A stretch of DNA of 64,000 nt from Diploptera punctata. Lineage: Eukaryota; Arthropoda; Insecta; Blattodea; Blaberidae. This document shows, in pieces, positions 32,351 through 43,284 of this stretch. The stretch is from contig JASPKZ010009683.1 in NCBI GenBank assembly GCA_030220185.1, positions 62,001 through 126,000 on the forward strand, given 5' to 3'. The notes beneath the pieces were generated by a model that was not told where the DNA came from, did not search any database, and worked only from the letters and a program-made list of their open reading frames with translations. Positions within the stretch are counted from its first letter, which is position 1. Every line of letters starts with the position of its first letter. The position numbers were made by a program, and so were the translations under genes.

Positions 32351-32539
32351 TGGTTAAAAAGTATGTTATCAAGAGTTTAAAACCATCTACTGACAGGTCT
32401 TGCCACTGTAAAGTCAGGTAACTTGGGGAACGTAAAAGTACCTACAAAGGGAGGCAACAAAGGTAAAGGAAGAAACATTTAATTCTACAAAACGAAAATA
32501 TCTTTATGATTTTGTATTTCATCGAACAGTCTTGCATAT

Positions 32540-33530
32540 ATATAACTGGCTCTTCCAACTCTTTTGTATGGTAGCGAAGTATGGACGTTGAAACAGAAGG
32601 ACGTACAGAGACTTAAGGGCCACATGCAAATACATTAGTCTCTACTCAAATTACTTCCAATCACTGGTGAACTGTCTCACCGTGAGCAATTGCTGAGATC
32701 GAATTAACGGCCAACTTACCGGTCATGCATGAAAGTTGACGTTTTCGTAATATTGGCAACGAATTACCCAGAATTCTCAGCGATAAAGCCACTTCCGTTA
32801 TTTTCGTCTGCTATAGAGAACGCATTTACGCTTGCGTCCTGCAAATAATACTGTATACAACGACGTCTTTATCGCGCAATATTACGCGCGATTCTTCTGT
32901 TCTTCCAGTTGAATTCTTTGGTAGAATCTATCAAATTCTTCTTCTCCGTGTATACCGAAAACATGACCGAAGTCTTCAAGGTCCGACATCTTGGATAAAG
33001 CTGCAAAGGTTTCAAACTACATCGGTTCCCTTCAGGATTTTCACGAAAGTTTCTATCTTGAGTTATGATCTTAAGGTACCTCGTCAGGTAGCTTACAATT
33101 ATTATCGCATGAATAGATTTCTGAGTAAGCAAAATGTATTTGGATAAAACTTTCTCAGCAGAGAACGCCTTTTACTGTCTAATGCGTTCAAACATTCGAC
33201 CCTTAGATCTGCTGAAATGAGATACCTTCGGAGGACTGCAGGATACACACTACTAGATCACAAAAAAAAATGAAGACATCTTAGAAGAATTACACATGGA
33301 AAACAAAATTTCTGATTATAAGTCAAGATGGATGCAACATGTTCATCGAATGGAGATCACAGAATACCCAAACAAATGTTAAGATATCAACCTGCAGGAA
33401 GAAGAAGACCAGGACGTCCACTCAAAAGACTTTTGGATGGGTTTCTCTTGAGGCCGAAACAGGTCAACAAATGGCCTAAATTCCTAAATTCGTGAATGTA
33501 CTATGATGATGACGATGATTATGATATATA
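32540..33530 (+). pseudogene. LINE C 3' part, split by a PIF/Harbinger element
   Basis: Upstream part (32555-32612) encodes LLYGSEVWTLKQKDVQR; downstream part (33203 on) encodes LRSAEMRYLRRTAGYTLLDH, then HVHRMEITEYPNKCLRYQP-like and RRPGRPLKRLLDGFLL. Joining them across the insertion at TTA restores VQRLRSAEM in one frame. The 3' end has (ATG)n-like GATGATGACGATGATT followed by an (AT)n run at 33525-33560. Confidence 0.85.
32616..33202 (-). mobile_element. PIF/Harbinger-type non-autonomous element, copy 1
   Basis: 587 bp; ends AGGGCCACATGCAAATAC and (complement of right) GGGTCGAATGTTTGAACGC are related inverted repeats. TTA is duplicated at 32613-32615 and 33203-33205, as expected for PIF/Harbinger. 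On the minus strand it holds a frameshifted version of the ORF intact at 47540-47716 (MSDLEDFGHVFGIHGEEEF). Confidence 0.85.
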
Positions 33531-33534
33531 TATA

Positions 33535-34590
33535 TATATATATATAATATATATATCATAAAGCCAAATATAACATTGGAATTGAATAGACTTGCTTGTA
33601 TGTAAACACTTCAGCTCGACCTTGCTTATCTAAAGCGCAGCACATAACGGAAGAAGCATGTAAACACACGCACCTGGCGGTCGTCTTATCTGTGTTTATG
33701 TGTTTCCCATGAAAGAATAAACACGGTCGGTCAATGTAAACAAAATAAAGTTAGCTTTCTATTTACTTTTCAATAGATACTGCATAATTATCCCAGTCAT
33801 CTTAACCACATTACTGAATGTATCATAGACTAGAGAAGCGGTTCTCAAACATTGACACCTGAAGGCTATCAAACTCTGTCTTATTCCCGCTCTCTCGTAA
33901 GCGAGGGCGGCAGAAAGGAAGTGCGGTCACAAGAGTCTCTTGTAAAAGTAACAAGAGCTGGAGAATGAGAATTCCTGGGATTCTCGCAGTATCAAGGACT
34001 TGTTTACTGCATGTACGAAGCCAAAGGAGTTTCTTCTTTTACAAATAATAGTATATACAATGCGAGGTTGGGAAGTGGTTTTTACAGAAGCAAGGATATG
34101 ATTAAAAACCTCACTATCGCTCGGTTTTTAATTTCCGAAATTCCGTAAAACACTTCACAAACATGCATTGTACATTATTTTGTGCGTGATGATGTTTTCA
34201 AAATAATAAATAATAGTAAAATAATAACATCTTTGTTGGAAATATTTGCGTTCATTAAAACAAACTGACTAACGTTAACAGTGTGACCAGTGTTTATTAG
34301 TTGAGACTACAGCAGGCCGTGACACCAATCAGTCACAAAATGGCGGAAACTACGAATTTGTTTTAAATAAGGTTCAGTTAATTTAAAATGCAGTAATTTA
34401 TTTCTTATAATGTATATTTTTGTACATAGATTGTATGTATAAAGGGCAGTGGTTTTATTCCCGCACGAGGTAGGTGATATGTAATATTACAGTATAGTTT
34501 TTTAGATTGGCAACCCCGAAATTTAGGAAACTTAACTTTCAATCATGCTCGCCATTGCTGTAAGTACGACAGAACGCACTATCGCGCAAA
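33535..34590. other. No gene recognised
   Basis: An (AT)n run at its start, then stop-dense sequence. A small foldback (GATTAAAAACC / GGTTTTTAATT) occurs at 34098-34132. No ORF over 60 codons with known features. Confidence 0.4.
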
Positions 34591-34594
34591 ACAT

Positions 34595-34661
<67 letters not shown>

Positions 34662-34662
34662 T
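34595..34662. repeat. (ATT)n microsatellite
   Basis: About 22 uninterrupted ATT units. It lies directly before LINE B sequence and is probably the tail of a lost retroelement. Confidence 0.9.
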
Positions 34663-34679
34663 TTATACAACTTACATTT

Positions 34680-35440
34680 TTGCAGATGATCAATATTGTT
34701 AATTGCACAAGATTATGAAGATTTAGAATATATGACTAGAAAATTAATAGAAGAATATGAAAAATGGAGATTAAATTTGAACATGAAAAAAAAACAAAAT
34801 ATTATCAATTGGTGAACCAGAACAAAATTTAATTTTGGAGTCTGGAGAAACAATAAAACCTTGTAGTGAGATCACATATTTAGGAATTAAAATAAATAAA
34901 AATGGGAGTTATGAAGAGGAAATAAGAAATAGAAGTAATAAAGGAACATTTGCAATTGCTTGCCTCAATGGAATATTGTGGGATAAAAATATAAGTAATA
35001 AAAATAAAATGAATATATATCATACAATTGTTAAAAGCATCATTACTTATGGAGCAAAATTTTGGCCATAACACAAAAACAAATAAGTATCTTTTGGCAA
35101 CGGAAATGGATTTTATATGAAGGGCAGCAAGAATTTCAAGAAGAGAAAAAATTAGGAACTCAGTTATAAGGGAGAAAATGAAGATTGAAGACACTATTTT
35201 AGATTATATTAAAACTCAGCAATTAAGATGGTACGGACATGTCCAGCGAATGGAAGAGAATCGACTACCAAATCTGTTTTGAAATGGAAACCTGAGGGAA
35301 GACGAGGCAGAGGAAGGCCTAAAACCTCCTGGAGTCAGGGATATATTTATACATGAACGAGAAACTTCTACAACCAGGAGATTGGATGGACCGACAAAAT
35401 TGGCTATTAGGAATCGGACGATTGTCAAAGACATTAATCA
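34680..35440 (+). pseudogene. LINE B RT fragment, copy 1
   Basis: Begins at the RT active site (a FADDQ-like TTTGCAGATGATCAATAT at 34678) and runs to the 3' end. Blocks: LILESGETIKPCSEITYLGI, NRSNKGTFAIACLNGILWDK, IYHTIVKSIITYGAKFW, then WKPEGRRGRGRPKTSW. Frameshifts at about 34715, 34795 and 35070. Confidence 0.8.
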
Positions 35441-35479
35441 ACCGATGATCTATCTATCTATCTATTATTAGTATTATTA

Positions 35480-36745
35480 TTATATCGTAATGAATGTTTT
35501 TAGTCGTATATATGGAAAAATAATCAAATACTATTTCGAAAAAACTATAAACATAAGGAGAATGAAATACAAGCAGGCTTTAAGTCTGGGAGATCTACAA
35601 TTGATCACATGTTTGTGGTAAAACAATTGATTGAAAAGGCGAATAATAAACAACCAACAAGTTCATTTCACATTTGTGGATTTAGAAAAGGCATAAGACA
35701 CTGTACTTTTACAAAAGTTGTGGGAAGCATTAGAAGATATGGCCATAAACGATACAATTATTAATGCAATAAAAATATGTATATAAAATGCAGTATCTAA
35801 AATTAAAATTGGAAAATATATATCAGAAGAAATTAAAGTAACAAAAGGCCTTCGTCAAGGTTGTAGCGTATCACCAACATTATTTAAGATCTTTATACAT
35901 AAAGCACTGTCAAACTGGAGCAAAACATGTTCAGGAATGGGAGTACCAATTGGAGATGGATCAACAGATACAATATATACACTGTTATTTGCGGATGATC
36001 AGATAATAATTGCTCAAGAATATGAAGACATGGAGTTTATGTGCAGAAAATTATTGGACGAATACGATAACTGGGGTTTGAAAATAAATTTAGAAAAAAC
36101 ATTTTATATGGGATGTGGAGCCGAAACCAAAGATTTGATATTAGAAGATGGAAAGGGGTATATTAGAGGATGTGAAGAATTTGAGTATCTGGGAGTAAAA
36201 TTAGATAAAGAGGATAAACAAGAAAGTGATATTAAGAACAGAATAAATAAAGGTAGAGCAATAACAGCAATGATGAATGGAGTCTTATGGAACAGACATA
36301 TAACCAGGAAAAATAAGTTACAAATATATAATTCAATAGTGAGAAGTACTGTCACATATGGAGCTGAAGTTTGGAAATTCAACAAAAACTTAGAACAAAA
36401 ACTTATGTCGATGGAAATGGATTTCTTGAGGAGAGCAGCAAGATGTTCAAAATTAGACAAAATAAGAAATACTGTCATAAGAGAAAGAAATGAATATTGG
36501 TTATTCAATAGTAGATTACATACGGTATAAGCAATTAAATTGGTATGGGCACGTATGACGAATGCAAGAAGAAAGATTACCCAGGAAAACATTGGAATAG
36601 TGTCCACCTGGAAGAAGGTGGAGAGGAAGACCTCGAAACTCGTGGATGCTGGAAATAAGAACTGGAATGAGAGCAAGAGAACTGGAGGACATGGATTGGA
36701 TGGAGAGAGACGAGTGGAGAAGAAAAATAAAACTTTAGGCACAGA
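35480..36745 (+). pseudogene. LINE B RT fragment, copy 2, with a 197-codon open segment
   Basis: Upstream frames give QAGFKSGRSTIDHMFVVKQL, a HFTFVDLEKA.D segment and TKGLRQGCSVSPTLF. The open segment 35937-36530 has the RT catalytic motif LLFADDQIIIAQE (residues 17-29), then LKINLEKT, EEFEYLGVKLDKEDKQESDI, MMNGVLWNRHITRKNKLQIY, STVTYGAEVWK and MEMDFLRRAARCSKLDKIRN. After a frameshift near 36530 the LNWYGHV.RMQEERLP-type end follows. 5'-truncated, no endonuclease. Confidence 0.88.
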
Positions 36746-36779
36746 AAGATGTGTAAACATTAACATTCTGTATATAAAT

Positions 36780-36813
36780 AAATAATAATAATAATAATTA
36801 TTATTATTATTAT

Positions 36814-36849
<36 letters not shown>

Positions 36850-36885
36850 TAGTGGTAGTAGTAGTAATAGTAGTAATAGTAGTAA
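36780..36885. repeat. Compound microsatellite (AAT)n/(ATT)n/(TAG)n
   Basis: AATAATAAT to about 36797, ATTATT to 36815, then TAGTAGTAG with variants to 36885. It sits at the tail of one LINE B copy and just before another LINE 3' end. Confidence 0.9.
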
Positions 36886-36889
36886 AAAC

Positions 36890-37080
36890 AGCACAATTAA
36901 GACGATTTGGACATACAAAAAGGATGATGGAAAACATATTGCCGGAGAAGATTCATGAATGGAATTCGACAGGAAGGAGTCAGAGCAATGGAAAAAAGAG
37001 GCTTGGGGAAGGGAATGAGATTGGGTATAAAATATTTAAATGGGCGAAGGAAGATGTCAAGACCTGAGAATAAATAAATG
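36890..37080 (+). pseudogene. LINE 3'-end remnant
   Basis: Encodes AQLRRFGHTKRMMENILPEK then IHEWNSTGRSQSNGKKRLGE and FKWAKEDVKT, a shorter version of the LINE B C-terminus. Confidence 0.75.
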
Positions 37081-37137
37081 TTTAAATATAATGGACGACT
37101 AATCCATCTTTTCCCCTTCCCCCCCCCCATTATCTTA

Positions 37138-37262
37138 CGACATTACAGGCATTCTCTCCTGGCACTTCTGAGGCTGGGTCGCCTGGAAGGCAGAGTACAT
37201 TACCCGATGATATGGTGGGTTATGAATGTTAACGAAGCACCAGGGAGTCCTGAATCCTAGAC
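37138..37262 (-). repeat. Dispersed repeat R, copy 4
   Basis: CTCTCCTGGCACTTCTGAGG, GGGTCGCCTGGAAGGCAGAG and CCCGATGATATGGTGGGTTA match repeat R; preceded by a C run at 37123-37130. Confidence 0.6.
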
Positions 37263-37504
37263 TTAACTTAAATTCCGGATCAAGGACGTCCTTTAAGGAA
37301 AAATTCTTCTGATCTGACCGGAAATAAAACTCGGGATTCACTAAAGTCAGAAGCCCTGATAAAAAGACTTTATTGTAACTACCTAAAGAACTCAGAACCA
37401 GAACGAGACAAAAACTTCGTTTTGTCAAGGGCATCTTCAGACTTACGAACAAGTTCAGAAAAAGTTCCTACATCTAATATTTTCCTAGTGATCCTGAAGT
37501 GGTT

Positions 37505-37690
37505 GCGTATAATTAACTTCCTCAAATCATGGTTAATGTTATTCTCCCACCTCATTCCTGTGCCTATCTACCGGGTGCTTTTCCTCTAGTTTTCCTATAA
37601 GGAGTTTCCATGCCTCTCTTTCATTCCCCATTCGGTGCCACATGTCCTGCCCATCGCAGTCTATGGGACTTGATTGTCAAATAACTATTA
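37505..37690 (-). pseudogene. LINE A 3' fragment
   Basis: CTCAAATCATGGTTAATGTT, TTCTCCCACCTCATTC, GGGTGCTTTTCCTCTAG and CTATGGGACTTGATTGTC follow LINE A. The terminal (TAAG) part is missing. Confidence 0.8.
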
Positions 37691-37919
37691 TTCGTCTGGC
37701 TTACTTTGCAAGAAATTTGTAGACAGAGACAGCTGTGCTCACTTCTCTCACTCGCACCAGTGTTGTCGGTGTTTCTTCGCCTGATGTTAATAGGGAAAGG
37801 GGGAAGACGAAAACTGACAACAGGTTGGGTTCTTTCTTTTGTAACTGGGCGAAAGCGGTCAAGGATCTACCCTTATACCTCCATCTCTCCCTTTGCCAAG
37901 TTAGGCAGATATACAATAA

Positions 37920-38130
37920 CTAACTCACTGGCTCTATCGAACCCGTGGGTTCATGGATCTCCATACATCCCTATCCTGAACTAATGCTTTCCAATCATCC
38001 CCTGCATAATCTACTTCCCTCAAATCATGGTTAATGTTATTCTCCCATCTCATTCTTTGTCTACCAACTGGATATTTTCTCTCTGGTGTTCCTACAAGAA
38101 GCTTCCATGCACCTCTTCATTCAATTATGA
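37920..38130 (-). pseudogene. LINE A 3' fragment
   Basis: CTAACTCACTGGCTCTATCG, ACCCGTGGGTTCATGGAT, CCCTGCATAATCTACTTCCC and CTACAAGAAGCTTCCATGCA. Independent from the neighbouring fragment at 37505-37690. Confidence 0.8.
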
Positions 38131-38384
38131 AGTTTATTACCCACAAAACAAACATCAATTTTTGGAAACCGATGGACTAAAGGTACAGCAACAAAAGAAT
38201 GACATTCAGTTGACATAAACAATGTAAGTTTTGTAGGTAATATACTTTGCGTATATATCCGACACGACAACTTCGACATTTGACTACGTAGATAGAACGC
38301 TATACTTGTTTGTTATGGAAACAAGTGACTGTAAAGTATAAATAGTCAAAAGTAACAATATTTGTTAACTAAGTAAAGTGATCC

Positions 38385-38682
38385 CACTACAGGCCTTAGG
38401 AGGCCCTTGGAGTAGTAGGAGGTTAAGGCTTTCAGTTTTTTTAGACAATCGGCACTTAATGTCAGCAGGGTTGTCAGCCCTGCGTGACGGCCGCCTTTAC
38501 CCCCAGAACAGGCGTCTGGTACTCATTTCCGTTAGAGGCTGAGTCGACTCCAGGGTCATAGTGCCGCCAGAAGGTTTGGGTCAGTTTAAAAATCGTGACC
38601 CTACAGGGACTCGAACCCTCGACCTTCCGGCTTGTAGCGTAGTTCCTTAACCACTACGCTACGGCGCGGCGAGGCGTGCTCC
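38385..38682 (-). mobile_element. SINE F, copy 2
   Basis: Best-preserved SINE F: CCACTACAGGCCTTAGGAGG (3' end), GCGTGACGGCCGCCTTTACC, GCGTCTGGTACTCATTTCCG, B box as GGGACTCGAACCCT and the tRNA-like head TTAACCACTACGCTACGGCG. Confidence 0.9.
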
Positions 38683-38701
38683 CAATATTTGTTAACTAAC
38701 T

Positions 38702-38925
38702 AAACTAACTCACTAGCACTATCGAACCCGTAGGTTCATGACCACGCGGACAAAAGCTCTCCATACATCCCTATCCTGAGCTAATGTTTTCCAATCATTT
38801 CCTGTATAATCTACTTCCCTCAAGTCATAGGTAATGTTATTCTCCCACCTCATTCTTGATCTACCAACTGGACGTTTTCCCTCTGGTTTTCGTACAAGAA
38901 GCTCCCATGCACGTCTTTCTGTTAC
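38702..38925 (-). pseudogene. LINE A 3' end
   Basis: CTAACTCACTAGCACTATCG, GTAGGTTCATGACC, TCCTGTATAATCTACTTCCC and GTACAAGAAGCTCCCATGCA; close to consensus. Confidence 0.85.
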
Positions 38926-38929
38926 TTTA

Positions 38930-39295
38930 TTAAATACAATTATTAGAGGCGAACAGAGTGTTGAACGGAGAAGACTACATAACAGTGAGCTACATGATCT
39001 TTATAGGAAACTAATGTAATAAGAATAGTTAAGTCTCGTAAGACTACGATGGACTGGACATGTTGGACGAACGAGGAATGGAAGAGGAGGATGCAAACAC
39101 CTTGTAGGAAAACAAGAGGGAAAGCGCCTAATTGATAGGACAAAAATGAGGTGGGAGAGTAATATTAACCATGATTTACGGAAGATGAATTAACAGGAGA
39201 TGATTGTAAAACATTGGCTCAGGATGGGGATATATGGAGAGCATATGTCTCTGCGGCAATGAATCTTAGGGCTCGATAGTGGCAGTGAGTGAGTT
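38930..39295 (+). pseudogene. LINE A 3' part, opposite orientation to its neighbour
   Basis: GGAGAAGACTACATAACAGT, TAAGTCTCGTAAGACTACGA, AATGAGGTGGGAGAGTAATA and GGGCTCGATAGTGGCAGTGAG. Tail-to-tail reversed relative to 38702-38925, with a junction at about 38925. Confidence 0.8.
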
Positions 39296-39351
39296 AGATA
39301 TCACATAAAATTCGCTAATAAGAATATAACAATGATGTTTTATATAGTAAA

Positions 39352-39650
39352 AGGTAAAGTGATTCCACTACAGGCCTTAAGAGGCCCTTCTGGTAGGAGG
39401 TCAAGGCTCCCACCTTTCTATAGAATCGGCACAAGATGTTAGCCGGGTTGTTATCTCTGCGTGAATAATGACTTTACCCCTAAAATAAGCGCCTGGTACT
39501 CTTATTTTAGAGGCTGAGTCGATCCCAGGACTATGCTGCCGCCGCGCAAAGTTTAGATCAATTTAAAAATCCTGACCCCATCGGACTCTAAACCGTGACC
39601 TTCTGGCTCGTAGCGTATTACCTTAACTCATTACGGCGGCGCGGCGTGCA
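39352..39650 (-). mobile_element. SINE F, copy 3
   Basis: CCACTACAGGCCTTAAGAGG, TTTACCCCTAAAATAAGCGC and CATCGGACTCTAAACCGTGA; more diverged than copy 2. Confidence 0.8.
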
Positions 39651-39654
39651 AAAA

Positions 39655-39840
39655 AAAGTGATCAGCATTTTGGGTTCCCCAGTCGTTATAACTGATTTTC
39701 TCAAACTGGAGCCGCTACTTATTGTAGCTACTCAAATTCCTCTCATACTGGCCGAAATGCCACGATAAAATGTCTGCTCCCACGTAGACTCAAACCAGCG
39801 CAAAGTCCCGTAGTTCTGTACCAAGCTTTGTATAGTGGGC
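39655..39840 (-). mobile_element. SINE E fragment
   Basis: GTTCCCCAGTCGTTATAACT, GGAGCCGCTACTTATTGTAG and GCGCAAAGTCCCGTAGTTCT belong to SINE E; the tRNA-like head is damaged. Confidence 0.7.
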
Positions 39841-40001
39841 GCTTAAAAAATGTTATTTTGCTGTTTCGTTTCTGGACATTCCGTATTTTCATCTTTTATG
39901 TTCCTAATTCATTTTAAAGCCAAAATTGTATCCAAATTCGGATGTCCATTTTTTGCGCCGTAACTTGCCATATATATATATGGTATGATAAGAAAAATAA
40001 G

Positions 40002-40071
40002 TGCCTGGACGGGATTCGAACCGGATCTCTGAGTCTGTACCTCAGCGTGATATCCATTACACTACCAGGCG
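40002..40071 (-). tRNA. tRNA-like sequence, left arm (anticodon position reads ACA)
   Basis: On the minus strand: acceptor CGCCTGG pairs with CCAGGCA (one mismatch at the first pair), A box TAGTGTAATGG, 5-bp anticodon stem CTGAG/CTCAG with 7-nt loop GTACAGA, T loop TTCGAAT. One G is missing in the T stem relative to the right arm. ACA would read Cys UGU, which eukaryotes normally decode with GCA, so this is more likely a tRNA-derived mobile sequence than a working tRNA-Cys. Confidence 0.6.
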
Positions 40072-40376
40072 AATCCAATTCAAACATTTATTTTTCTTAT
40101 ATATGTATTATATTCTCCATTATTACTAGATGTCGCGAGAACTCGGTCTTCACTGCCACCTAGTAGCTGACTATAACAAGTAAGCAAATTAAAGAGAATA
40201 TTTTTACTTTATTTTTACTATAAAGCGTCACTGCTATAAAGTAAAAATATTCTCTTTAATTTGCTTACGTGTTATAGTCAGCTACTAGGTGGCAGTGAAG
40301 ACCGAGTTCTCGCGACATCTAGTAATAATGGAGAATATAATACATATATAAGAAAAATAAGTGTTTGAATTGGATT

Positions 40377-40447
40377 CGCCTGATAGTGTAATGGATATCA
40401 CGCTGAGGTACAGACTCAGAGATCCGGGTTCGAATCCCGTCCAGGCA
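40377..40447 (+). tRNA. tRNA-like sequence, right arm (anticodon position reads ACA)
   Basis: Same cloverleaf as the left arm with an intact B box GGGTTCGAATCCC; acceptor CGCCTGA has lost the seventh pair. A T5 run (40452-40456) lies 5 nt beyond. The cloverleaf is good but the anticodon is unusual. Confidence 0.6.
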
Positions 40448-40507
40448 CTTATTTTTCTTATCATACCATATTAAGCTTGCATTGCTCAATGTTAAACATT
40501 TAATTAT

Positions 40508-40508
<1 letters not shown>

Positions 40509-40585
<77 letters not shown>

Positions 40586-40602
40586 CCTATGTGTGTGTGT
40601 GT
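40509..40602. repeat. Compound microsatellite (TA)n(GA)n(TG)n
   Basis: TA repeats to about 40538, AG repeats to about 40584, then a short GTGTGTGT run near 40592. Abuts a LINE A 3' fragment. Confidence 0.95.
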
Positions 40603-40607
40603 ACCAT

Positions 40608-40800
40608 ATTGAGTAAATTTTGGTTCATGGCTGCAGAAACATAAGCTTGCCATACATCCATATCCTGATCTAATATTTTTCAACATTCCCTGTATAATAA
40701 TTATGCAGGTGAATTATTCACCTCTCTCAAATCACGGTTAATGTTTTTCTCTCACCTCATTCTTGTGCTACCTATTGGATACTTTCCCTCTGGTTTTTAT
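40608..40800 (-). pseudogene. LINE A 3' fragment
   Basis: GGTTCATGGCTGCAGAAAC, CATACATCCATATCCTGATC, ATCACGGTTAATGTTTTTCT and CTATTGGATACTTTCCCTCT. Confidence 0.75.
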
Positions 40801-41070
40801 TGAATGTCAAATAATATTAATAGTTTGATTCAATATTAATAATAAATCTTGAAGCGAAGTTATTTTAAAACGTCTCTTGTACCTAAAGTGACATGTGTCT
40901 GCATTCTTGTTAGATCAACCATGTACACCCTTCGACAAAAAAAAAGTCATCTCTTGAACGCACATTTCTTCTAAGTCATACTCGGCACAGCGCTGGGTTC
41001 AAACTAGGAAACTAGTCATAATGTCAGTCCTGAGCTACTGTGTTATGTGGCATAAACTGAAGATCTCCTA
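40801..41070. other. No gene recognised
   Basis: AT-rich, no repeat family noted. Confidence 0.35.
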
Positions 41071-41075
41071 CGTAT

Positions 41076-41140
41076 CCTGATAGGTCAGCGGTAAAGCATG
41101 CGGTCACTGTTTCTCTTAGTGAAGATCGCAGGTTCGCGTC
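41076..41140 (+). tRNA. tRNA-like remnant
   Basis: GATAGGTCAGCGGTAAAGCA resembles a D arm/A box, and GCAGGTTCGCGTC a B box, followed by a T8 run at 41154-41161. The anticodon arm does not fold cleanly. Probably a tRNA pseudogene or short SINE head. Confidence 0.4.
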
Positions 41141-41304
41141 TTCAATTACGCAATTTTTTTTCGTGATATTTGTATTAAAACGTTTTATGAATTAAATACA
41201 TTTTATTTCGTCATTTGAATTAATCTATACTTTTTAAGTTCATAATTGTTTTTTATACCGTTGAGGTTATAACAATGTTAAATGATATATTTTTATACGC
41301 TTTA

Positions 41305-41560
41305 TATTACTCGTATCTCCTCGCTATCGGCCAATAGTACTACATCATCAGCATAAACTAACAGCTTATTAATACCATTGAGTTGTAGGCCTTCCTCATC
41401 CTCTAAAGATTTGATGGCATGTTCTAGTACAAAATTAAATAGTAGAGGAGATAGTGCATGTCCTTGCTTCCAACCCATTCTCGATTTCAAATTGTCCGAA
41501 AACTGTTTGCCTACACGCACCCTACTCTTTGTGCCATTTAGACACATTCGTATACGTATT
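41305..41560 (-). pseudogene. LINE A RT core fragment with intact YADD
   Basis: Open from 41547 to 41302: VRVGKQFSDNLKSRMGWKQG, HALSPLLFNFVLEHAIKSLE and INKLLVYADDVVLLADSEE. YADD is the RT catalytic motif. Both ends are truncated; (ATT)n follows at 41566-41600. Confidence 0.88.
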
Positions 41561-41729
41561 TATTATTATTAATGTTATTATTATTATTATTTTTATTTTT
41601 ATTATGTATTTATTTATTTACTAGCGAACCCGACAGACGTTGTCCTGTCCGGACGTTCAATTCTCGTGTCATGGCCGGACGAGAAAAATATCAGTTACGT
41701 TTCTACCATAAAATTAATTAATTAAGACG

Positions 41730-42140
41730 TATTAAATAAGTTCGCAAGAAAACTCCAGGATACAAGATCGAAGTTCTACAAACAATGGCGGTACCGTACT
41801 TTTATACGGCAGTGAGTCCTGGGTAACAAATAAGTGGAGTTCGAGTAGAATACAAAGTGCAGAAATGGTCTTTCTAAGAAGGACCAAAGGATCCACAAAA
41901 TTGGACCACATAAGAAATGAAGAAATAAGAAGTGAATTAGAAGTATGTATTAATAAATGACAGAATTCAATAACACCGCGTTGGCTGGGAACAGCAAGTT
42001 CAGAGAATGGAAGAAACAAGATTGCCCAAGATAGCATATCATTATAAACCAAAGGGATTAAGGATATATAGGAAGAGATGGAAGGAATCATTGGGAATTC
42101 GGAACAGGCGAATCTCCTAAACCTTGAAGTGAAGGTGATG
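41730..42140 (+). pseudogene. LINE B C-terminal fragment
   Basis: One frame gives GGTVLLYGSESWVTNKWSSS, RIQSAEMVFLRRTKGSTKLD and HIRNEEIRSELEVCINK, then a stop at 41960; later parts (RPRWLGTASSENGRNKIAQD-like) continue with frameshifts. Confidence 0.75.
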
Positions 42141-42169
42141 ATAATTATTATGATAAAATAAGAATATAA

Positions 42170-43280
42170 CAAGAAATTTCCATAACAACTAATATCCGAG
42201 GGAATGAAAATAAGTGGAAATTTCCTTGGTAACTAAATTGCAAATAAAAATGTAAAAAAAAATCATTATAAAATTACGTAACAATGGAAACATTTCCTAG
42301 CAACTGTTATTTCAGATTGTATTTTATGGACGAAATCACGAAATGGAAGTTCATCAACGAAGAAGATATTAACAGAAGAATGTGGGATATATTTATACAG
42401 GAATGATTTAGATTAGGATAATTTAGTTTTAAGAAACTGTGAGATAACATCTAGTTCCGGTAAAGGCTCTGACCGCAGGGCGGGACCAGTAAATTGTCTG
42501 TGGTGATCTCGGTTTATGAAGTGGAGTCATCTTCTTCCACAGAGGGGAATTAAACGCACCGCTGATGTTAATTTACATGTGTGGTGTGGGGATAGATGCT
42601 TAGCATGAGATAGGGTTAGTTCCGAGTATCTGGCTGCTGTCATTGGTCAGTGAGTCCCCAGGACACAGTTAGTGAGCTTGTGGTTATCTCAGCGCGTTGG
42701 CGCAGCCCACTTATTGAGAGGCTCATGTAAAACAGTGACAGGCGGGCACTGCTGGGCCACAGATTGCGAAATTTCCCGGGTCTTGCCACAACAGGTCGGC
42801 CAGGAGTTTATATGTTCGCGAGTGTAATAGTGTCCGTAAGTTAGGTTTACTACAGAATTGAGATAGGGATTCAGGTTGTTATCTTAACAGTTTAAAACGA
42901 TCTTGGCCTAATTAATTATAGTATTTGTTAATACACACATTTTCCAAATTGGACGCTTATGTCGCTGAAGATATTAGAAACCAGCGACAATGACCAATCG
43001 GCGGATTGGGATACCCTTCCAATGTCAAAGGCAACGGAGTAGTAATACGGTTTATTTCTTGATACTTGGTAAATATCCAGAAATAAACCGGGGGACTGGG
43101 CGCACTACTATCTTCAAGCGACTCTGAGAGAAATGTAGTACACACCAAATTATATTACATAAAAACTATATTTATTACGGAATATTAATTACATTTAAAT
43201 GTATTCTCTCTGCCTCTCTTTATCTTAGTTTAGTTTCTCCATTTATAGGTACTTTTACACTATTTGTAATTATTTTTTCT
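42170..43280. other. No gene recognised
   Basis: Contains GC-richer sequence at 42440-42800 (AGCGCGTTGGCGCAGCCCAC), but no coherent ORF, splice-flanked exon, tRNA or repeat family was identified. Confidence 0.35.
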
Positions 43281-43284
43281 AGAT

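Larger units (their letters stand above)
39978..40471. mobile_element. Foldback element with a tRNA-like gene in each arm, copy 1
   Basis: Inverted arms of about 235 bp (39978-40212 and 40236-40471) with a 23-bp spacer; arms are about 95% identical. Each arm has a tRNA-like sequence near its outer end, reading outward, followed by ACTTATTTTTCTTA with a T5 Pol III stop. The inner parts (CTAGTAGCTGACTATAAC, ACCGAGTTCTCGCGACATC on the right) match no known gene. The second foldback, 57941-58484, has the same plan and a similar ATTTTTCTTA after its tRNA-like units. Confidence 0.85.

Noticed and set aside
33525..33560. (AT)n and other simple repeats as regulatory elements
   Set aside because: They sit at LINE/SINE tails and are best explained as decayed or expanded 3' tails.
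36104..36937. 277-codon minus-strand ORF with many Thr/Asn/Tyr repeats
   Set aside because: Antisense to the LINE B RT segment and to the TAG/ATT microsatellites; composition explained by those, no domain.
40377..40447. Functional tRNA-Cys gene
   Set aside because: Anticodon ACA, imperfect acceptor pairing, and location in a mobile palindrome argue against a working tRNA.
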